Shown: positions 26,432 to 35,978 of the stretch, in pieces
Position numbering within the stretch: the first letter of the stretch is position 1
Layout of the letters: each line of letters opens with the position of its first letter
NCBI GenBank assembly: GCA_017432285.1
Contig: JAFRJM010000017.1
Location: 1 to 64,000, forward strand
Reading direction: 5' to 3'
DNA: 64,000 nucleotides
DNA from: Oscillospiraceae bacterium
GTDB taxonomy: Bacteria > Bacillota > Clostridia > Oscillospirales > Ruminococcaceae
Notes under the pieces: generated by a model
The model's input: the letters and a program-made list of their open reading frames with translations, nothing else
What the model was told of the DNA's origin: nothing
Database searches by the model: none
Made by a program: the position numbers and the translations under genes

Positions 26432-27967
26432 TTACTTCTTTTTGTTCAGGATGTTTCCCCATCCGGCACAGGTAACTGTCAGGAAAACAGGCAGATAATT
26501 GAAGATATATCTGCTTCTGGCTTCCCATATACACTCAAAGAGGAACACTCCGAATATGCTTATCAGTGCAACCAGCAGCAATTGATTCCTTTTAGGCTTG
26601 TTTAGCAATATCGAGCCGGCAGCAGCGACAAAAGACAAAAGATTTATCAGAAGCAGCCCCTGGCAGTACTCTGCATACGGAACAAACTTATCCCCAAGCC
26701 AGTTGACATATGTATCTATCCAGGATACTCCCCTTCTGTCTCTGTCTATCTTCAGGGAAGAATAATATGTTCCTTCAGCCCATACGAACGATATCTTTTT
26801 GTAAAGATGCTCTGCCATTCCTTTTAGATCATAGTTCTCCAGGCGGATCTTTATCATGGTCTTCACAAGTTCATCTCTTCCTTCTTCGGGAACAGATAGA
26901 GTCAGCTGATAATCCGGATCATAGTAGTTTCCTTTTCCCTGAAGCCCCATCATGACCCAGTGCAATTTGGGGATATAGCATCCTTCCTCATCGGAAACGA
27001 CCATGTTGGAATCCATGCATGCCTGATTCAGTACTGCATATGTCGCTATCCCTATCACAAGGATCGCTGCTACAAGGATGATTCCTCTTTTAAAGGGAAG
27101 AGATACGAGTCCGTCTACAGCTGCTGCAATGAGGAAAAAGAGGACTGATAGTTTCAATACAGCTCCTGTTCCCAGCAGGAGACCCATTATGACGGCAAAG
27201 ACCGGTGCCTTGCCCATTTTCCCTGTGCCCAGCTCTTCCTTGACCTTAAGCCACAGGAAGAAACCGATAATAGGGAAGGGGAGCGTCAACGTATCTGTGT
27301 AATAAATGGGGACATACACCAGCATCGGAACATGAAGCGCAGCCAGGAATAACGATACGCATGCAGCAGAAGATGTTCCGCTTGCTTTTCTGACCGAATA
27401 GTAGAGAAAGATTATAGCTATATCTATGGCAATAATGTTAAGTGCTATGCCGACAGCATTAAGAGATATTCCGGTCGGGGCAAATATTCTGAAGACCGTT
27501 CCGAGAAGGATATAAAGAGGTATGTTATTGGGCCACATAGTGAAATACTGTGCTGCCACGGTCCCTCTCATCATCTCCCTGTAATTGCTGACATCTGCAC
27601 ATTCGGCATAGTCCATAGCATAACCGGAAACCACATTGAAGTCCCAGCTGGTTCCTCTGACAGAATACATCTGGCTAGCCAGATAGATCTGCACCGGTAG
27701 ATAGAGCAGGAAGAAGAAGCACAGATTCAGCATGTCTCTGTTATTCCTTCCTAGCGCTGTTACTTTTCGGTATTCCCTTCGTTCAAAGAAATGATAAATG
27801 AGAACACACGCAACACTTATGCCTGCAGCCCAACTGATGATCTTTGAGGGATTCATAGGCTTGATCTGCGGTTCCCTGAGACACAGCCATGAGATCCACA
27901 AATAAAGAAGGGCAAACAGCGCACAGAAGATCGCCCTTAATGCCTGTTGAAAACGATTTGTCCTCAT
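26432..27967 (-). CDS. polytopic membrane protein, GT-C/PMT-like
   Basis: 511 residues with roughly twelve hydrophobic helices. A large first outer loop contains SGYAMDYAECADVSNYREMM and FTMWPNNIPLYILL, where acidic residues could serve as the GT-C catalytic site. The TM-loop-TM layout resembles mannosyl- or O-antigen-type transferases, so I propose a membrane glycosyltransferase. ATG at 27967 follows AGGAGATATAT at ideal spacing; the upstream frame to 28063 overlaps the preceding gene and is rejected. It is last in a two-gene unit with the 27987-29333 gene, 19 bp away. Confidence 0.72.
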   Translation of the reverse strand: MRTNRFQQALRAIFCALFALLYLWISWLCLREPQIKPMNPSKIISWAAGISVACVLIYHFFERREYRKVTALGRNNRDMLNLCFFFLLYLPVQIYLASQMYSVRGTSWDFNVVSGYAMDYAECADVSNYREMMRGTVAAQYFTMWPNNIPLYILLGTVFRIFAPTGISLNAVGIALNIIAIDIAIIFLYYSVRKASGTSSAACVSLFLAALHVPMLVYVPIYYTDTLTLPFPIIGFFLWLKVKEELGTGKMGKAPVFAVIMGLLLGTGAVLKLSVLFFLIAAAVDGLVSLPFKRGIILVAAILVIGIATYAVLNQACMDSNMVVSDEEGCYIPKLHWVMMGLQGKGNYYDPDYQLTLSVPEEGRDELVKTMIKIRLENYDLKGMAEHLYKKISFVWAEGTYYSSLKIDRDRRGVSWIDTYVNWLGDKFVPYAEYCQGLLLINLLSFVAAAGSILLNKPKRNQLLLVALISIFGVFLFECIWEARSRYIFNYLPVFLTVTCAGWGNILNKKK

Positions 27968-27986
27968 ATATATCTCCTCTTCTTGC

Positions 27987-29333
27987 TTATTGCTCGGATT
28001 CAGAAACCTTTTCCCCGGGAAGGATTTTTTCAAACTGATTGTCAGAGTTCTTTCTGAACACATAGGTTGCCCCGGCAGACAGAAACACGAATAATACTCC
28101 GCTGAACAGCCTGTTCATGAAAAAGTAGTGTATTTTGCTATGATTAAGCACCAATGCATATCTTATTACTGTAGCTGCCACAATTATGATGGGCAAAAGG
28201 CCTTCATCCAGATCAATGTCTCTTATATTTCTCTTCTTTAAGACATGGAGCATAACTGATGCCACAGCTTCAAGCCCGAGTAAAAGAACTCCATACATAA
28301 GTGCCTTGTTCTTGTAATAGAAACCGCAAATGTTCCACAGCAATGCTTCCGACAGGGTTACCTTCTCCCCATTGTCTTCATGAGAGAGGCGCAGCGATAT
28401 TGAATATATTACTTCTGACAGTGAGTTCCTATCAAACAGCAGGATTATTATCCACTTCACCATCCACATAGCGCAATAGCCAAATGCATAACAGAGCAGC
28501 AGAGATATCATAAGCTTTGCCTTCTGCATAGTCACGCCTTGTTTTCCGGGGACTGAATACGCGGTGAAAACTGCGCAGAACAGCGCAATTGCAAAAGAGA
28601 ATTGCATCAGCGTGAAATAATTAGCCACTATTCCCTGTACAAAGAAGAAGATCATTACTTTGCTGTTTGATTCCCTTAGGCCTTTGCACAGTATAAGGAC
28701 GCACATAAATATGCACAAAAGGATCTCTATAACAGAATAAGAGAAACAGAACTTGGAAAAAGGGTGGAAGGACAGGAAGCTTAAAACAAAAGGAAGCGCA
28801 AACCGGGCATCTTTTATAAGTAGGAGCAAAACAGTGATCCCAAAGAATACTGCTAGAAGGATCCGGAAGATCGTATATATCTGTCTCATGCTGAAATACA
28901 GTAGCATCGGTCTGAGCAATATAAGATATCCGTTCCAATACTTGCCGTATGTGGTTACCTCGTTCAGCGCTTCTCCTTCTTCAAAACTGTAATATGTCTT
29001 AGCAATTGATGTTCTTTCACTTAGCCAGCGGACAATGTCGAACGTGTTTCCAATCTTTTCATTGGTGACCGCCCTATGAAACACTGTCGCTCCTTCATCA
29101 TGAAAACTTGCAATGTTCAGCATGACTACATCAGTAAAGTAATCCGCCCAGTTCATCCATACCGTATCTTTGCTGATGTAATTAGAGACCAGAAAATCCG
29201 TTGAGACAGATGCATTATAGATAATCGTTCTTTCAGGAAGCGCATATGCACCGTAGACCAGTGCAAAACCCAGGAGTGAGCATATTATCAGCCATACCAG
29301 GCATTTCGGAATAATTTTGAATAATTGTTTCAC
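27987..29333 (-). CDS. polytopic membrane protein of unknown function
   Basis: About 448 residues with ten or more hydrophobic helices. The first helix (LVWLIICSLLGFALVYGAYA) is followed by an outer loop of about 110 residues with WADYFTDVVMLNIASFHDEG. No family motif recognised with certainty; the layout is that of membrane enzymes of glycan assembly. I prefer the GTG at 29333, which has AAGGGA nine bases upstream. The ATG at 29390 lies in the tail of the preceding terminator without a ribosome site. Pairs with the next gene downstream. Confidence 0.68.
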   Translation of the reverse strand: MKQLFKIIPKCLVWLIICSLLGFALVYGAYALPERTIIYNASVSTDFLVSNYISKDTVWMNWADYFTDVVMLNIASFHDEGATVFHRAVTNEKIGNTFDIVRWLSERTSIAKTYYSFEEGEALNEVTTYGKYWNGYLILLRPMLLYFSMRQIYTIFRILLAVFFGITVLLLLIKDARFALPFVLSFLSFHPFSKFCFSYSVIEILLCIFMCVLILCKGLRESNSKVMIFFFVQGIVANYFTLMQFSFAIALFCAVFTAYSVPGKQGVTMQKAKLMISLLLCYAFGYCAMWMVKWIIILLFDRNSLSEVIYSISLRLSHEDNGEKVTLSEALLWNICGFYYKNKALMYGVLLLGLEAVASVMLHVLKKRNIRDIDLDEGLLPIIIVAATVIRYALVLNHSKIHYFFMNRLFSGVLFVFLSAGATYVFRKNSDNQFEKILPGEKVSESEQ

Positions 29334-29391
29334 TCTAACTTGTCCCTTCCGTTTTCTAGCACCTTCAACTTTATCACAACTTTTTACCATT

Positions 29392-29429
29392 AGAAAGAGG
29401 GGAGAGATACACCCAGGCGCATCTCTCCC
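29392..29429 (-). terminator. terminator of the telA-xpaC operon
   Basis: Perfect 9-bp stem GGGAGAGAT (29400-29408) and ATCTCTCCC (29421-29429). On the minus strand it is followed by a pyrimidine-rich CCTCTTTCT tail, 20 bp after the xpaC stop. Confidence 0.7.
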
Positions 29430-29448
29430 GCTTATTCTTGTTTATCTA

Positions 29449-30156
29449 TTATAGTGTCAGGTTGATAGTGTCTTCTCCGTCTTTGACTTCTGTCTCATCA
29501 TTACTGATAAGTCCGTCTCTTTGCATTGCCATCTTCATGGCTTCCATCTCTACATGGAGATCCAGCTTGTCATCATCGAACAGGTTCTTGTAGAGCTTGC
29601 CCAGTGCGATTTTGATGTCGCCCAGATACTTGAGGACCTTCTCAGTCATCTTTTCATCTGGGATACCGCTCTTCTCTATCTTCTCATATTTGGTAACTAT
29701 AGTGCCGAGGGAGGGGAGATAGTAGTTCCAGAACTGGCGGGCCGTCGGGATCTGCTTCTGGTTCTTCTTCAGAGCCTGAAGGATCTTGTCTGCCTCTTCG
29801 CAGACTGCGTTGCCTGCAGCACGGATGTCGCTGTTGCTGATCCTCGCTACACGTCCGCGGAGTGCGATGAGGCTCGCGCTGGCGTTGTTGATGACTGTTG
29901 AGTTCTCGTCCGTGAGTTCAGTGATGCCCTCTGCGGCAGCTTTCTCAGCTTTCTCTTTGTTGTTGGATTTGAAAGAGATGATCATCAAAGCTACCACGAA
30001 TGCGATAAGAGCTACGAATGCAAGCGTGATCAGGTACAGAAGTATGGTGGAAACGTGGGGCATAAGGCTGCGCACGATAAGGTACAGCACTACCAGAGCG
30101 ATAATGCTCAGGCATCCGGTCCCACGGATGAATGGTCTTTTCTCATCCATTTTCAA
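29449..30156 (-). CDS. xpaC: XpaC family protein (5-bromo-4-chloroindolyl phosphate hydrolysis)
   Basis: 235 residues: two adjacent N-terminal membrane helices (CLSIIALVVLYLIVRSL, then LLYLITLAFVALIAFVVALM), followed by a helical cytoplasmic domain. ARQFWNYYLPSLGTIVTKYEKIEKSG is the XpaC family core. The family name comes from a phenotype in Bacillus; the biochemical role is unknown. It follows telA by 21 bp on the same strand, a pairing conserved in many Bacillota and usually linked to envelope stress or toxic-anion resistance. Confidence 0.85.
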   Translation of the reverse strand: MKMDEKRPFIRGTGCLSIIALVVLYLIVRSLMPHVSTILLYLITLAFVALIAFVVALMIISFKSNNKEKAEKAAAEGITELTDENSTVINNASASLIALRGRVARISNSDIRAAGNAVCEEADKILQALKKNQKQIPTARQFWNYYLPSLGTIVTKYEKIEKSGIPDEKMTEKVLKYLGDIKIALGKLYKNLFDDDKLDLHVEMEAMKMAMQRDGLISNDETEVKDGEDTINLTL

Positions 30157-30177
30157 TTCCTAGCCTTTACTGATTGA

Positions 30178-31344
30178 TTAGTCTTGGATCTCAAGGAGCT
30201 TTGTCTTGAGTTCGGCCTCGATGTGGCCAAGCTCATTCTCTGCATCCTGGCGTTTCTGACGTCCGTCAGCCTGGATCTTCAGGACTTCGTCCAAAGTCTC
30301 GATGAGCTTGCGGTTGGTCTCCTGAACGGTCTCGATATCAACGATGCCTCTCTCGCTCTCCTCTGCGATAGCGATGGTGCCCTGTTTCAGTGTCTCTGCA
30401 TTCTTCTTCAGCAGCTCATTGGTGAGGTTGCTGACTGCGCTCTGGGCTTCCATAGCCTCTTTGCTGTGAGCGATTCCGAGTGCAAGGACCATCTGGTTCT
30501 TCCACAGCGGGATGGTGTTGATAATGGTGGACTGGATCTTCTCGACCATCAGCGTGTCGCCGTTCTGAATAAGGCGGATCTGAGGTGCCATCTGAACAGA
30601 TATAGCTCTGGTCAGCTCAAGGTCATACAGTTTCTTCTCGAAGCGGTCGCAGAGGTTTGCGAAATCGTTCGCTGCCTGTGCATCTTCTGCAAGTCCGGAC
30701 GCTTCAGCTTTATCTTTCAGCTCTTTGAGAGTGGTCGCTCTCTCCTCATCGAGGCGTTTCTTACCGGCGATGATGTACATCGTGAGTTTCTTGAAGTAAT
30801 CAAGGTTCTCATCATACATCTTGTCGAGCATTACGATGTCTTTCAGCAATGTGTTCTGATGATCCTCGAGGACGTTTGTGATCTTTGAAACATTGGTCTC
30901 TGCAGCTGCGTATTTGGCTTGCAGTTTTGCAAGAGTATTTGCAGGTTTCTTGAACAGTCCGAGGAATCCCTTCTGCTCTTCGGTCTCTGCATTGAATCCC
31001 TTGAGTTCTCCTACCAGGCTGGTGATCATGTCGCCGACTTCACCGAGGTCCTTGGTGCGGATGTTGTTGAGAGCTGCATCGGAGAAAGAAGCGATCTCCT
31101 TCTGGCAAGCTGTACCATAGTACAGAACTACTTTGGAGTTGCTGATGTCGATCTTTTCTGCAAGATCTGCTACCGCTTTTGCCTCGGCAGGAGTGAGGTC
31201 CTCCTCTTTGAGGAAGCTTCCGGTCGCTACTTCGGTCTTCTCCTCTTCAGGAACGACTGTGAGGTCGTCCATGGATGCGAGTTCTGCTTCTAGGGTTGGG
31301 ATCTCAATATCAAGATCAAGATCGAGTTCTTTATTTTCTGCCAT
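30178..31344 (-). CDS. telA: TelA/KlaA family toxic-anion-resistance protein
   Basis: Soluble, strongly helical protein of 388 residues. The family core includes LGEVGDMITSLVGELK, KYAAAETNVSKITNVLEDHQ, the ELTRAISVQMAPQIRLIQ segment, and NTIPLWKNQMVLALGI. The N-terminal 45 residues are acidic and disordered-looking. TelA was first described in tellurite resistance; its mechanism is unclear. ATG at 31344 follows AAGGAGGAC. First gene of the telA-xpaC operon. Confidence 0.9.
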   Translation of the reverse strand: MAENKELDLDLDIEIPTLEAELASMDDLTVVPEEEKTEVATGSFLKEEDLTPAEAKAVADLAEKIDISNSKVVLYYGTACQKEIASFSDAALNNIRTKDLGEVGDMITSLVGELKGFNAETEEQKGFLGLFKKPANTLAKLQAKYAAAETNVSKITNVLEDHQNTLLKDIVMLDKMYDENLDYFKKLTMYIIAGKKRLDEERATTLKELKDKAEASGLAEDAQAANDFANLCDRFEKKLYDLELTRAISVQMAPQIRLIQNGDTLMVEKIQSTIINTIPLWKNQMVLALGIAHSKEAMEAQSAVSNLTNELLKKNAETLKQGTIAIAEESERGIVDIETVQETNRKLIETLDEVLKIQADGRQKRQDAENELGHIEAELKTKLLEIQD

Positions 31345-31487
31345 ATGTTTAAGTCCTCCTTAACAGGTTTTACTGGCTTTTATCCATTTTCTAGAATATA
31401 TAATACTATCTTTTTAGCCGTACGTACTACGACTTTTGATTAATTTTTGCGATTTCTCTCTCTGGTGCACCATAATAAGCAGTTTAA

Positions 31488-31517
31488 TTGTCGATAACGC
31501 ATTATAACTGTTATAAT
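31488..31517 (+). promoter_or_regulatory. candidate promoter for the 31.5 kb operon
   Basis: TTGTCG (31488-31493), 18-bp spacer, TATAAT (31512-31517), 39 bp before the first start codon. Confidence 0.6.
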
Positions 31518-31556
31518 TAAGGGTACCAAATCATATCTTGAACAGGGAAGAAGTAG

Positions 31557-32078
31557 ATGCGGAATAATACGGACAACACAAACAGGGGAGTGCGCTTATA
31601 CAACCTGCTGTTTCCTATATGGTTCCTCGTATTTCTTCCGTCTTATCTGTGGCTGCTGCTGATCCCCGCCAATTACCTTATCGATGCATTGGTTTTATGG
31701 TTGTCTGTGAAAAAGATCAGTCCTGTCACATATAAAGAAATTCTAAAAAAGACCTGGAAGATATGTCTTGCAGGATTTGCCGCAGATCTCGCCGGATCGC
31801 TAATCCTTCTTCTCGTTTCATATCTTGATCTCAATGACTGGTGGTGGAAAAATCTGCAGTATCCTGTCATGTGGAACCCCTTCTCGAGTATCCTGGGTTT
31901 CATTGTTATACTGATCAGTATATCAGTATCCGCAGCTCTGATTTATTATCTGGACAAGCGGATCCTGTCCAAAATGGATATCGTTCCTCAGGAGTATGTA
32001 TCCAGAGTCGCTTTGAATCTCGCTGTCTTTACAGCCCCTTATCTCTTTTTAATTCCTTCTACCTTTCTATACGACTGA
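31557..32078 (+). CDS. small membrane protein of unknown function
   Basis: 173 residues with four predicted membrane helices (IWFLVFLPSYLWLLLIPA; ICLAGFAADLAGSLILLLVS; PFSSILGFIVILISISVSAA; FTAPYLFLIPSTF). No motif recognised. GGGAAGAAG lies just before the ATG at 31557. It heads a run of plus-strand genes with 15 and 9 bp gaps to the next two. Confidence 0.75.
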   Translation: MRNNTDNTNRGVRLYNLLFPIWFLVFLPSYLWLLLIPANYLIDALVLWLSVKKISPVTYKEILKKTWKICLAGFAADLAGSLILLLVSYLDLNDWWWKNLQYPVMWNPFSSILGFIVILISISVSAALIYYLDKRILSKMDIVPQEYVSRVALNLAVFTAPYLFLIPSTFLYD

Positions 32079-32093
32079 TCATGGAGGGCGAAA

Positions 32094-32438
32094 ATGAAGG
32101 TCATCGATGTTTATATGCAGTATTTCGCTGCTGATTGCGTATTTAACGAAGTTCCTCGTCATGCGGCATCCGTTAAGCTGACCGCGACTTCTGAAGAGGG
32201 GATGATATCCTACGAGGTGAGCGTGAGTTTCTTCCCGCACAATGATCCCGAGGATTTTGCAGTCTCCTACGACGCATACTTCTCCAAACTCCTGTCCCAG
32301 GAGAAAGGGAGAAGGACAAAGAAAAAAGATGAACTGTATCTTTCCATGGTCAGGGAGACGGCAGATGAGCTTGCCGGATCAGCAAAAGGCACTATCGACT
32401 GGGAAGATCCCCTGATCCCCGCTCGTTACGACAGATGA
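32094..32438 (+). CDS. conserved hypothetical cytoplasmic protein
   Basis: 114 residues, mixed alpha/beta, no membrane segment or signal. SYEVSVSFFPHNDPEDFAVS and LYLSMVRETADELAGSA are the most regular parts. I do not recognise the family. The start is well supported by GGAGGGCG seven bases before the ATG. Lies between a membrane protein and a methionine sulfoxide reductase gene and is probably co-transcribed with both. Confidence 0.75.
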   Translation: MKVIDVYMQYFAADCVFNEVPRHAASVKLTATSEEGMISYEVSVSFFPHNDPEDFAVSYDAYFSKLLSQEKGRRTKKKDELYLSMVRETADELAGSAKGTIDWEDPLIPARYDR

Positions 32439-32447
32439 GGTACATCT

Positions 32448-32909
32448 ATGCATACTCCGGATTATAATTTGCTTACTGAACAGCTGCAGGCTCTGCTTGC
32501 TCAGGATCCATATTTCGTTCCAGCCTTATCCAACGCTTCCGCTCTTCTGTGGGAAGAAATAAAAGATATCAACTGGGCTGGGTTCTATCTCGTTCGAGAC
32601 GGCCAGCTGGTCCTTGGACCGTTCCAGGGCAAAGTCGCGTGTATCCATATCCAGAAAGGGAAGGGCGTATGCGGCACTGCATGGGAAAAAGATGAGACTC
32701 AGCTGGTGCCGGACGTCCATAAATTCCCCGGACACATCGCATGTGACAGCGCGTCTAATTCAGAAATCGTCGTGCCTATCCATCATGATGGAGAAGTTGC
32801 GGCAGTTCTGGACATAGACAGCCCTTTGTTCAACAGATTTTCATTGGAAGACTGCGAAGGTCTGTCTGCTTTTTCTTCGGTTCTCTCCGACTCTCTGATT
32901 TGGGAATAA
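32448..32909 (+). CDS. msrC: free methionine-(R)-sulfoxide reductase, GAF domain (fRMsr)
   Basis: Reduces free methionine-R-sulfoxide, an oxidative-stress repair step. The 153-residue GAF fold has WAGFYLVRDGQLVLGPFQGK, then the three family cysteines in VACIHI, GVCGTAW and HIACDS, then SEIVVPIHHDGEVAAVLDID. This three-Cys pattern and length match fRMsr closely. ATG at 32448 follows GAGGTACATCT. Confidence 0.93.
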   Translation: MHTPDYNLLTEQLQALLAQDPYFVPALSNASALLWEEIKDINWAGFYLVRDGQLVLGPFQGKVACIHIQKGKGVCGTAWEKDETQLVPDVHKFPGHIACDSASNSEIVVPIHHDGEVAAVLDIDSPLFNRFSLEDCEGLSAFSSVLSDSLIWE

Positions 32910-32935
32910 TATTTGAAAGAGGACATGTTACCGGA

Positions 32936-34294
32936 ATGTCATCTGAAAAAAGAAACCGTATTCTATCTCGCTTTTCCGTAGATCAGATTTGTTTTGCTGT
33001 GCTGGCTCTTAGCATATGCTTCAAACTGATCTATGCTGTTAGAGTTCCGTACAATATCTCCCCTCATGATCTCAATCTGACGTCCGACTGGACAAACATC
33101 CCGGATGGTCATCTTGGTTATATCCAGTATATCTACCAGTACAAACATCTAACCGATTTCTCACCCGTCGAATACCCTTCCCAGTATTACCATCCTCCGC
33201 TATTCTACATTCTCTCCGCGGTCATAATGTCCATTTTTGACCCGATGAAAAACAACAATCTGTCTGCTTCGTTTGAAGCAATCCAGTTTTTCAACATGGT
33301 CACGGCTTCTGCGATCCCTGTTGTCTGTTATTTCATATTCAAGGAATTAAAAATAAAAGAGCAGGGACTATTGTGGGCCACCTTACTGGTCAGCTTTTCT
33401 CCCGCTCTGTATCACATGGGCGCCGCACTGAACAGCGACACCCTCATGTCATTCTTCCTTTCACTGGTAGTACTCAATGCTGTAAAGTGGGCAAACTCCC
33501 CGCAAATGACTGTTATTGCAAAAATGGGACTGTTCCTTGCTCTTTCTATGCTGAGCAAGACATCTGGGGTATTAATTGCTCCCGCGCTCTCTCTTCTGTT
33601 TTTGTGGGCTTTGTTTGAAAAGAAGGCCCCATTTAAATCATTGTTTGCCCAATATATTGTTTTTGGATTGATAAGCATTCCTCTCGGATTATCATGGGTT
33701 CTCCGCGAGAACATCCTCTTTGGGATGCCGTTTAATTATGTGCTCGAACAGACCGCTGACTCTTTCCAGTATGTTGGTGATTGCCCGCTGATCACCCGTA
33801 TAGGTTTGCCGTCTACTCTTCAGCTGATCACCACAAAGATCGCATGGGCTTACAGACAGGATTACTCGAATATATGGGGACAGACGCTTTTTACCATGTG
33901 CCTTGACGAAGGTATCCTTCCTGTCCAGACAGACCTTGAATACTTTATGGTCATCTCCCTTTACTGGATCAACAGCATATTGTACATTCTCTCGTTTTTG
34001 ACCCTCTGCTGGAGCGTCTTTACAAAAAAATATTCTGCTAAGATCAGAGCTTTTCTTATAACTATTTACCTGACCTTGATGGGAAGTTATATCTTGTTCG
34101 CTTTTCAGCAGCCTTTTATATGCACGACGAATTTCAGATATATCTGGCTGACTCTTGTCCCGCTGTTTTCCTCTGTGGGTATCTTTGCCACATATTCCGA
34201 TCTTTTAAAACCAGGATTAAAGAGACTTCTTACTGCCATACTGATTCTTAGTTCGTTTTATACAGGCATAGTCTACGTTGTATTCGCGACATAA
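32936..34294 (+). CDS. GT-C family membrane glycosyltransferase (GT39/PMT-like)
   Basis: About 452 residues, around ten membrane helices. The first outer loop carries NLTSDWTNIPDGHLGYIQYI and the sequence EYPSQYYHPPLFYIL; a YHPPLFY-type motif is common in ArnT/PMT-related enzymes that use polyprenyl-phosphate sugars. The Asp in SDW is a candidate catalytic base (inference). The start ATG at 32936 has GAGGA about 12 bp upstream. A TTG at 32900 overlapping msrC is the alternative. Likely works with the polyprenyl-type GT2 encoded 3 kb downstream. Confidence 0.78.
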   Translation: MSSEKRNRILSRFSVDQICFAVLALSICFKLIYAVRVPYNISPHDLNLTSDWTNIPDGHLGYIQYIYQYKHLTDFSPVEYPSQYYHPPLFYILSAVIMSIFDPMKNNNLSASFEAIQFFNMVTASAIPVVCYFIFKELKIKEQGLLWATLLVSFSPALYHMGAALNSDTLMSFFLSLVVLNAVKWANSPQMTVIAKMGLFLALSMLSKTSGVLIAPALSLLFLWALFEKKAPFKSLFAQYIVFGLISIPLGLSWVLRENILFGMPFNYVLEQTADSFQYVGDCPLITRIGLPSTLQLITTKIAWAYRQDYSNIWGQTLFTMCLDEGILPVQTDLEYFMVISLYWINSILYILSFLTLCWSVFTKKYSAKIRAFLITIYLTLMGSYILFAFQQPFICTTNFRYIWLTLVPLFSSVGIFATYSDLLKPGLKRLLTAILILSSFYTGIVYVVFAT

Positions 34295-34333
34295 TGAAAC
34301 CCCATAAATAATCGTTTTTACTTAATACAGAAT

Positions 34334-34401
34334 AGGAGGTCCCTGTTGGGAGTAACCGTGTGTCCTTTTCTTTATAAAGGACAAAGCAGTTACTGTTTGC
34401 T
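34334..34401 (+). promoter_or_regulatory. structured leader with displaced Shine-Dalgarno sequence
   Basis: A perfect AGGAGGT (34334-34340) is 61 bp before the ATG of the flavoprotein gene, which has no ribosome site of its own. Between them lies a two-part hairpin: outer arms AGTAAC (34351-34356) and GTTACT (34389-34394), inner arms TGTCCTTT (34361-34368) and AAAGGACA (34376-34383). Folding would bring the Shine-Dalgarno toward the ATG. Alternatively it drives a 25-codon TTG-started frame (34346-34423) that overlaps the next start and could couple translation. Confidence 0.55.
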
Positions 34402-35958
34402 ATGGATAAGAAAAAAGTGGTAGTCATCGGTGCCGGCCCTGCCGGTCTTACCGCAGCTTACGAACTTTTAAAGGCCGATAAAGGCTATGAGGTTACTGTT
34501 TTGGAGGAATCGTCATGTTTCGGCGGCATCTCCAAAACCGTTGAATACAAAGGAAACCGCATGGACATGGGCGGCCACCGGTTCTTCTCCAAGATCCCGG
34601 AAGTAAATGAATGGTGGGAAAACATGCTTCCGCTTCAGGGATCGGCAACATGGGATGATATCAAGCTTAACCGACCGATGCCTCTCAGCCCTGGCGGCCC
34701 CGATCCGGAAAAGACTGACCGAGTGATGCTTAAGCGTCACAGGGTGTCCCGTATCCTTTTTGATGACAAATTCTATGATTATCCAATCTCACTGAAACCG
34801 GAGACCTTTAAGAACTTCGGTTTTCTTACCACTATGAAAGTCGGCTTCTCATATCTGGCTTCCATGTTCCACAAAAGGCCGGAAGACAACCTGGAGAATC
34901 TGTACATAAACAATTTCGGCAAGAAACTCTATTCAATGTTCTTTGAGTACTATACCGAGAACCTGTGGGGCAGACATCCGTCAGAGATCGACGCATCATG
35001 GGGCAAGCAGAGGACCAAGGGCCTGTCTATCTTGGGGATCATCAAGGATTATTTCGGAAAGCTGTTTAACATAAAGAACCGCAAGGTCAACACTTCTCTT
35101 ATAGAAGAATTCAAATATCCCAAACTTGGCCCCGGTCAGCTGTGGGATGTGACTGCTGAGGAAGTTAAGAAACTCGGCGGTACCATACTCATGAACTCCG
35201 AGGTCATCCGTGTACACAAGGATGCAGATCAGCACATGACCGGACTTACTTATGTCCATGACGGTATTGAACACGATCTTGACGGAGACATCATCATTTC
35301 CTCCATGCCTCTTAAAGACCTGGTATGCGGAATGAACGATGTGCCGAAAGAGATTCATGATATCGCTGCCGGTCTGCCTTACAGAGACTACATGACACTG
35401 GGCGTTCTGGTCCCCAAGCTTAACCTGGAAAACAAGACCGATATAAAGACCATATCCAATATCGTTCCTGACTGCTGGGTCTATGTTCAGGACCGGAGAG
35501 TCAAGATGGGCCGTTTCCAGATCTACAACAACTGGTCCCCTTATATGATCAAGGACATTGAGCATACCGTTTGGGTCGGTCTGGAATACTTCGTAAATGA
35601 AGGCGATGAATACTGGACTATGGATGACAAGGATTTCTCAGATTTTGCAGTCAACGAGATGGTCCAGATAGGGCTCATCGATTCCGCATCCGATGTTATA
35701 GATACACATGTTGAACGCGTCAAAAAAGCATATCCGGCATATTTTGACACATATGACCATATAACTGAACTTGTTGATTATCTGAAAGGCATTGATAACC
35801 TTTACTGCGTTGGCCGAAACGGACAGCACAGATACAACAATATTGACCACAGTATGTGCACTTCATTTGAAGCAGTAAAGAATATCCTATCCGGTGCAAC
35901 CTCCAAAGACAATGTATGGAATGTAAATACCGAAGAGGAATACCACGAATCCAAGTGA
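34402..35958 (+). CDS. NAD(P)/FAD-dependent oxidoreductase, UDP-galactopyranose-mutase-like
   Basis: 518-residue flavoprotein. The FAD motif VVVIGAGPAGLTAAYELL lies at residues 6-23, then GGISKTVEYKGNRMDMGGHR. The C-terminus has YCVGRNGQHRYNNIDHSM, the second FAD-contact motif of this subgroup. Proteins of this kind are common in surface-polysaccharide loci beside GT2 and GtrA-type genes; the substrate is unknown, and it should not be assumed to be true UDP-galactopyranose mutase. Starts at ATG 34402 (MDKKKVVVIGAG), which lacks its own ribosome site. Followed by a GT2 after 20 bp. Confidence 0.88.
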   Translation: MDKKKVVVIGAGPAGLTAAYELLKADKGYEVTVLEESSCFGGISKTVEYKGNRMDMGGHRFFSKIPEVNEWWENMLPLQGSATWDDIKLNRPMPLSPGGPDPEKTDRVMLKRHRVSRILFDDKFYDYPISLKPETFKNFGFLTTMKVGFSYLASMFHKRPEDNLENLYINNFGKKLYSMFFEYYTENLWGRHPSEIDASWGKQRTKGLSILGIIKDYFGKLFNIKNRKVNTSLIEEFKYPKLGPGQLWDVTAEEVKKLGGTILMNSEVIRVHKDADQHMTGLTYVHDGIEHDLDGDIIISSMPLKDLVCGMNDVPKEIHDIAAGLPYRDYMTLGVLVPKLNLENKTDIKTISNIVPDCWVYVQDRRVKMGRFQIYNNWSPYMIKDIEHTVWVGLEYFVNEGDEYWTMDDKDFSDFAVNEMVQIGLIDSASDVIDTHVERVKKAYPAYFDTYDHITELVDYLKGIDNLYCVGRNGQHRYNNIDHSMCTSFEAVKNILSGATSKDNVWNVNTEEEYHESK

Positions 35959-35978
35959 TCCTATAGGAGACCAGATAG

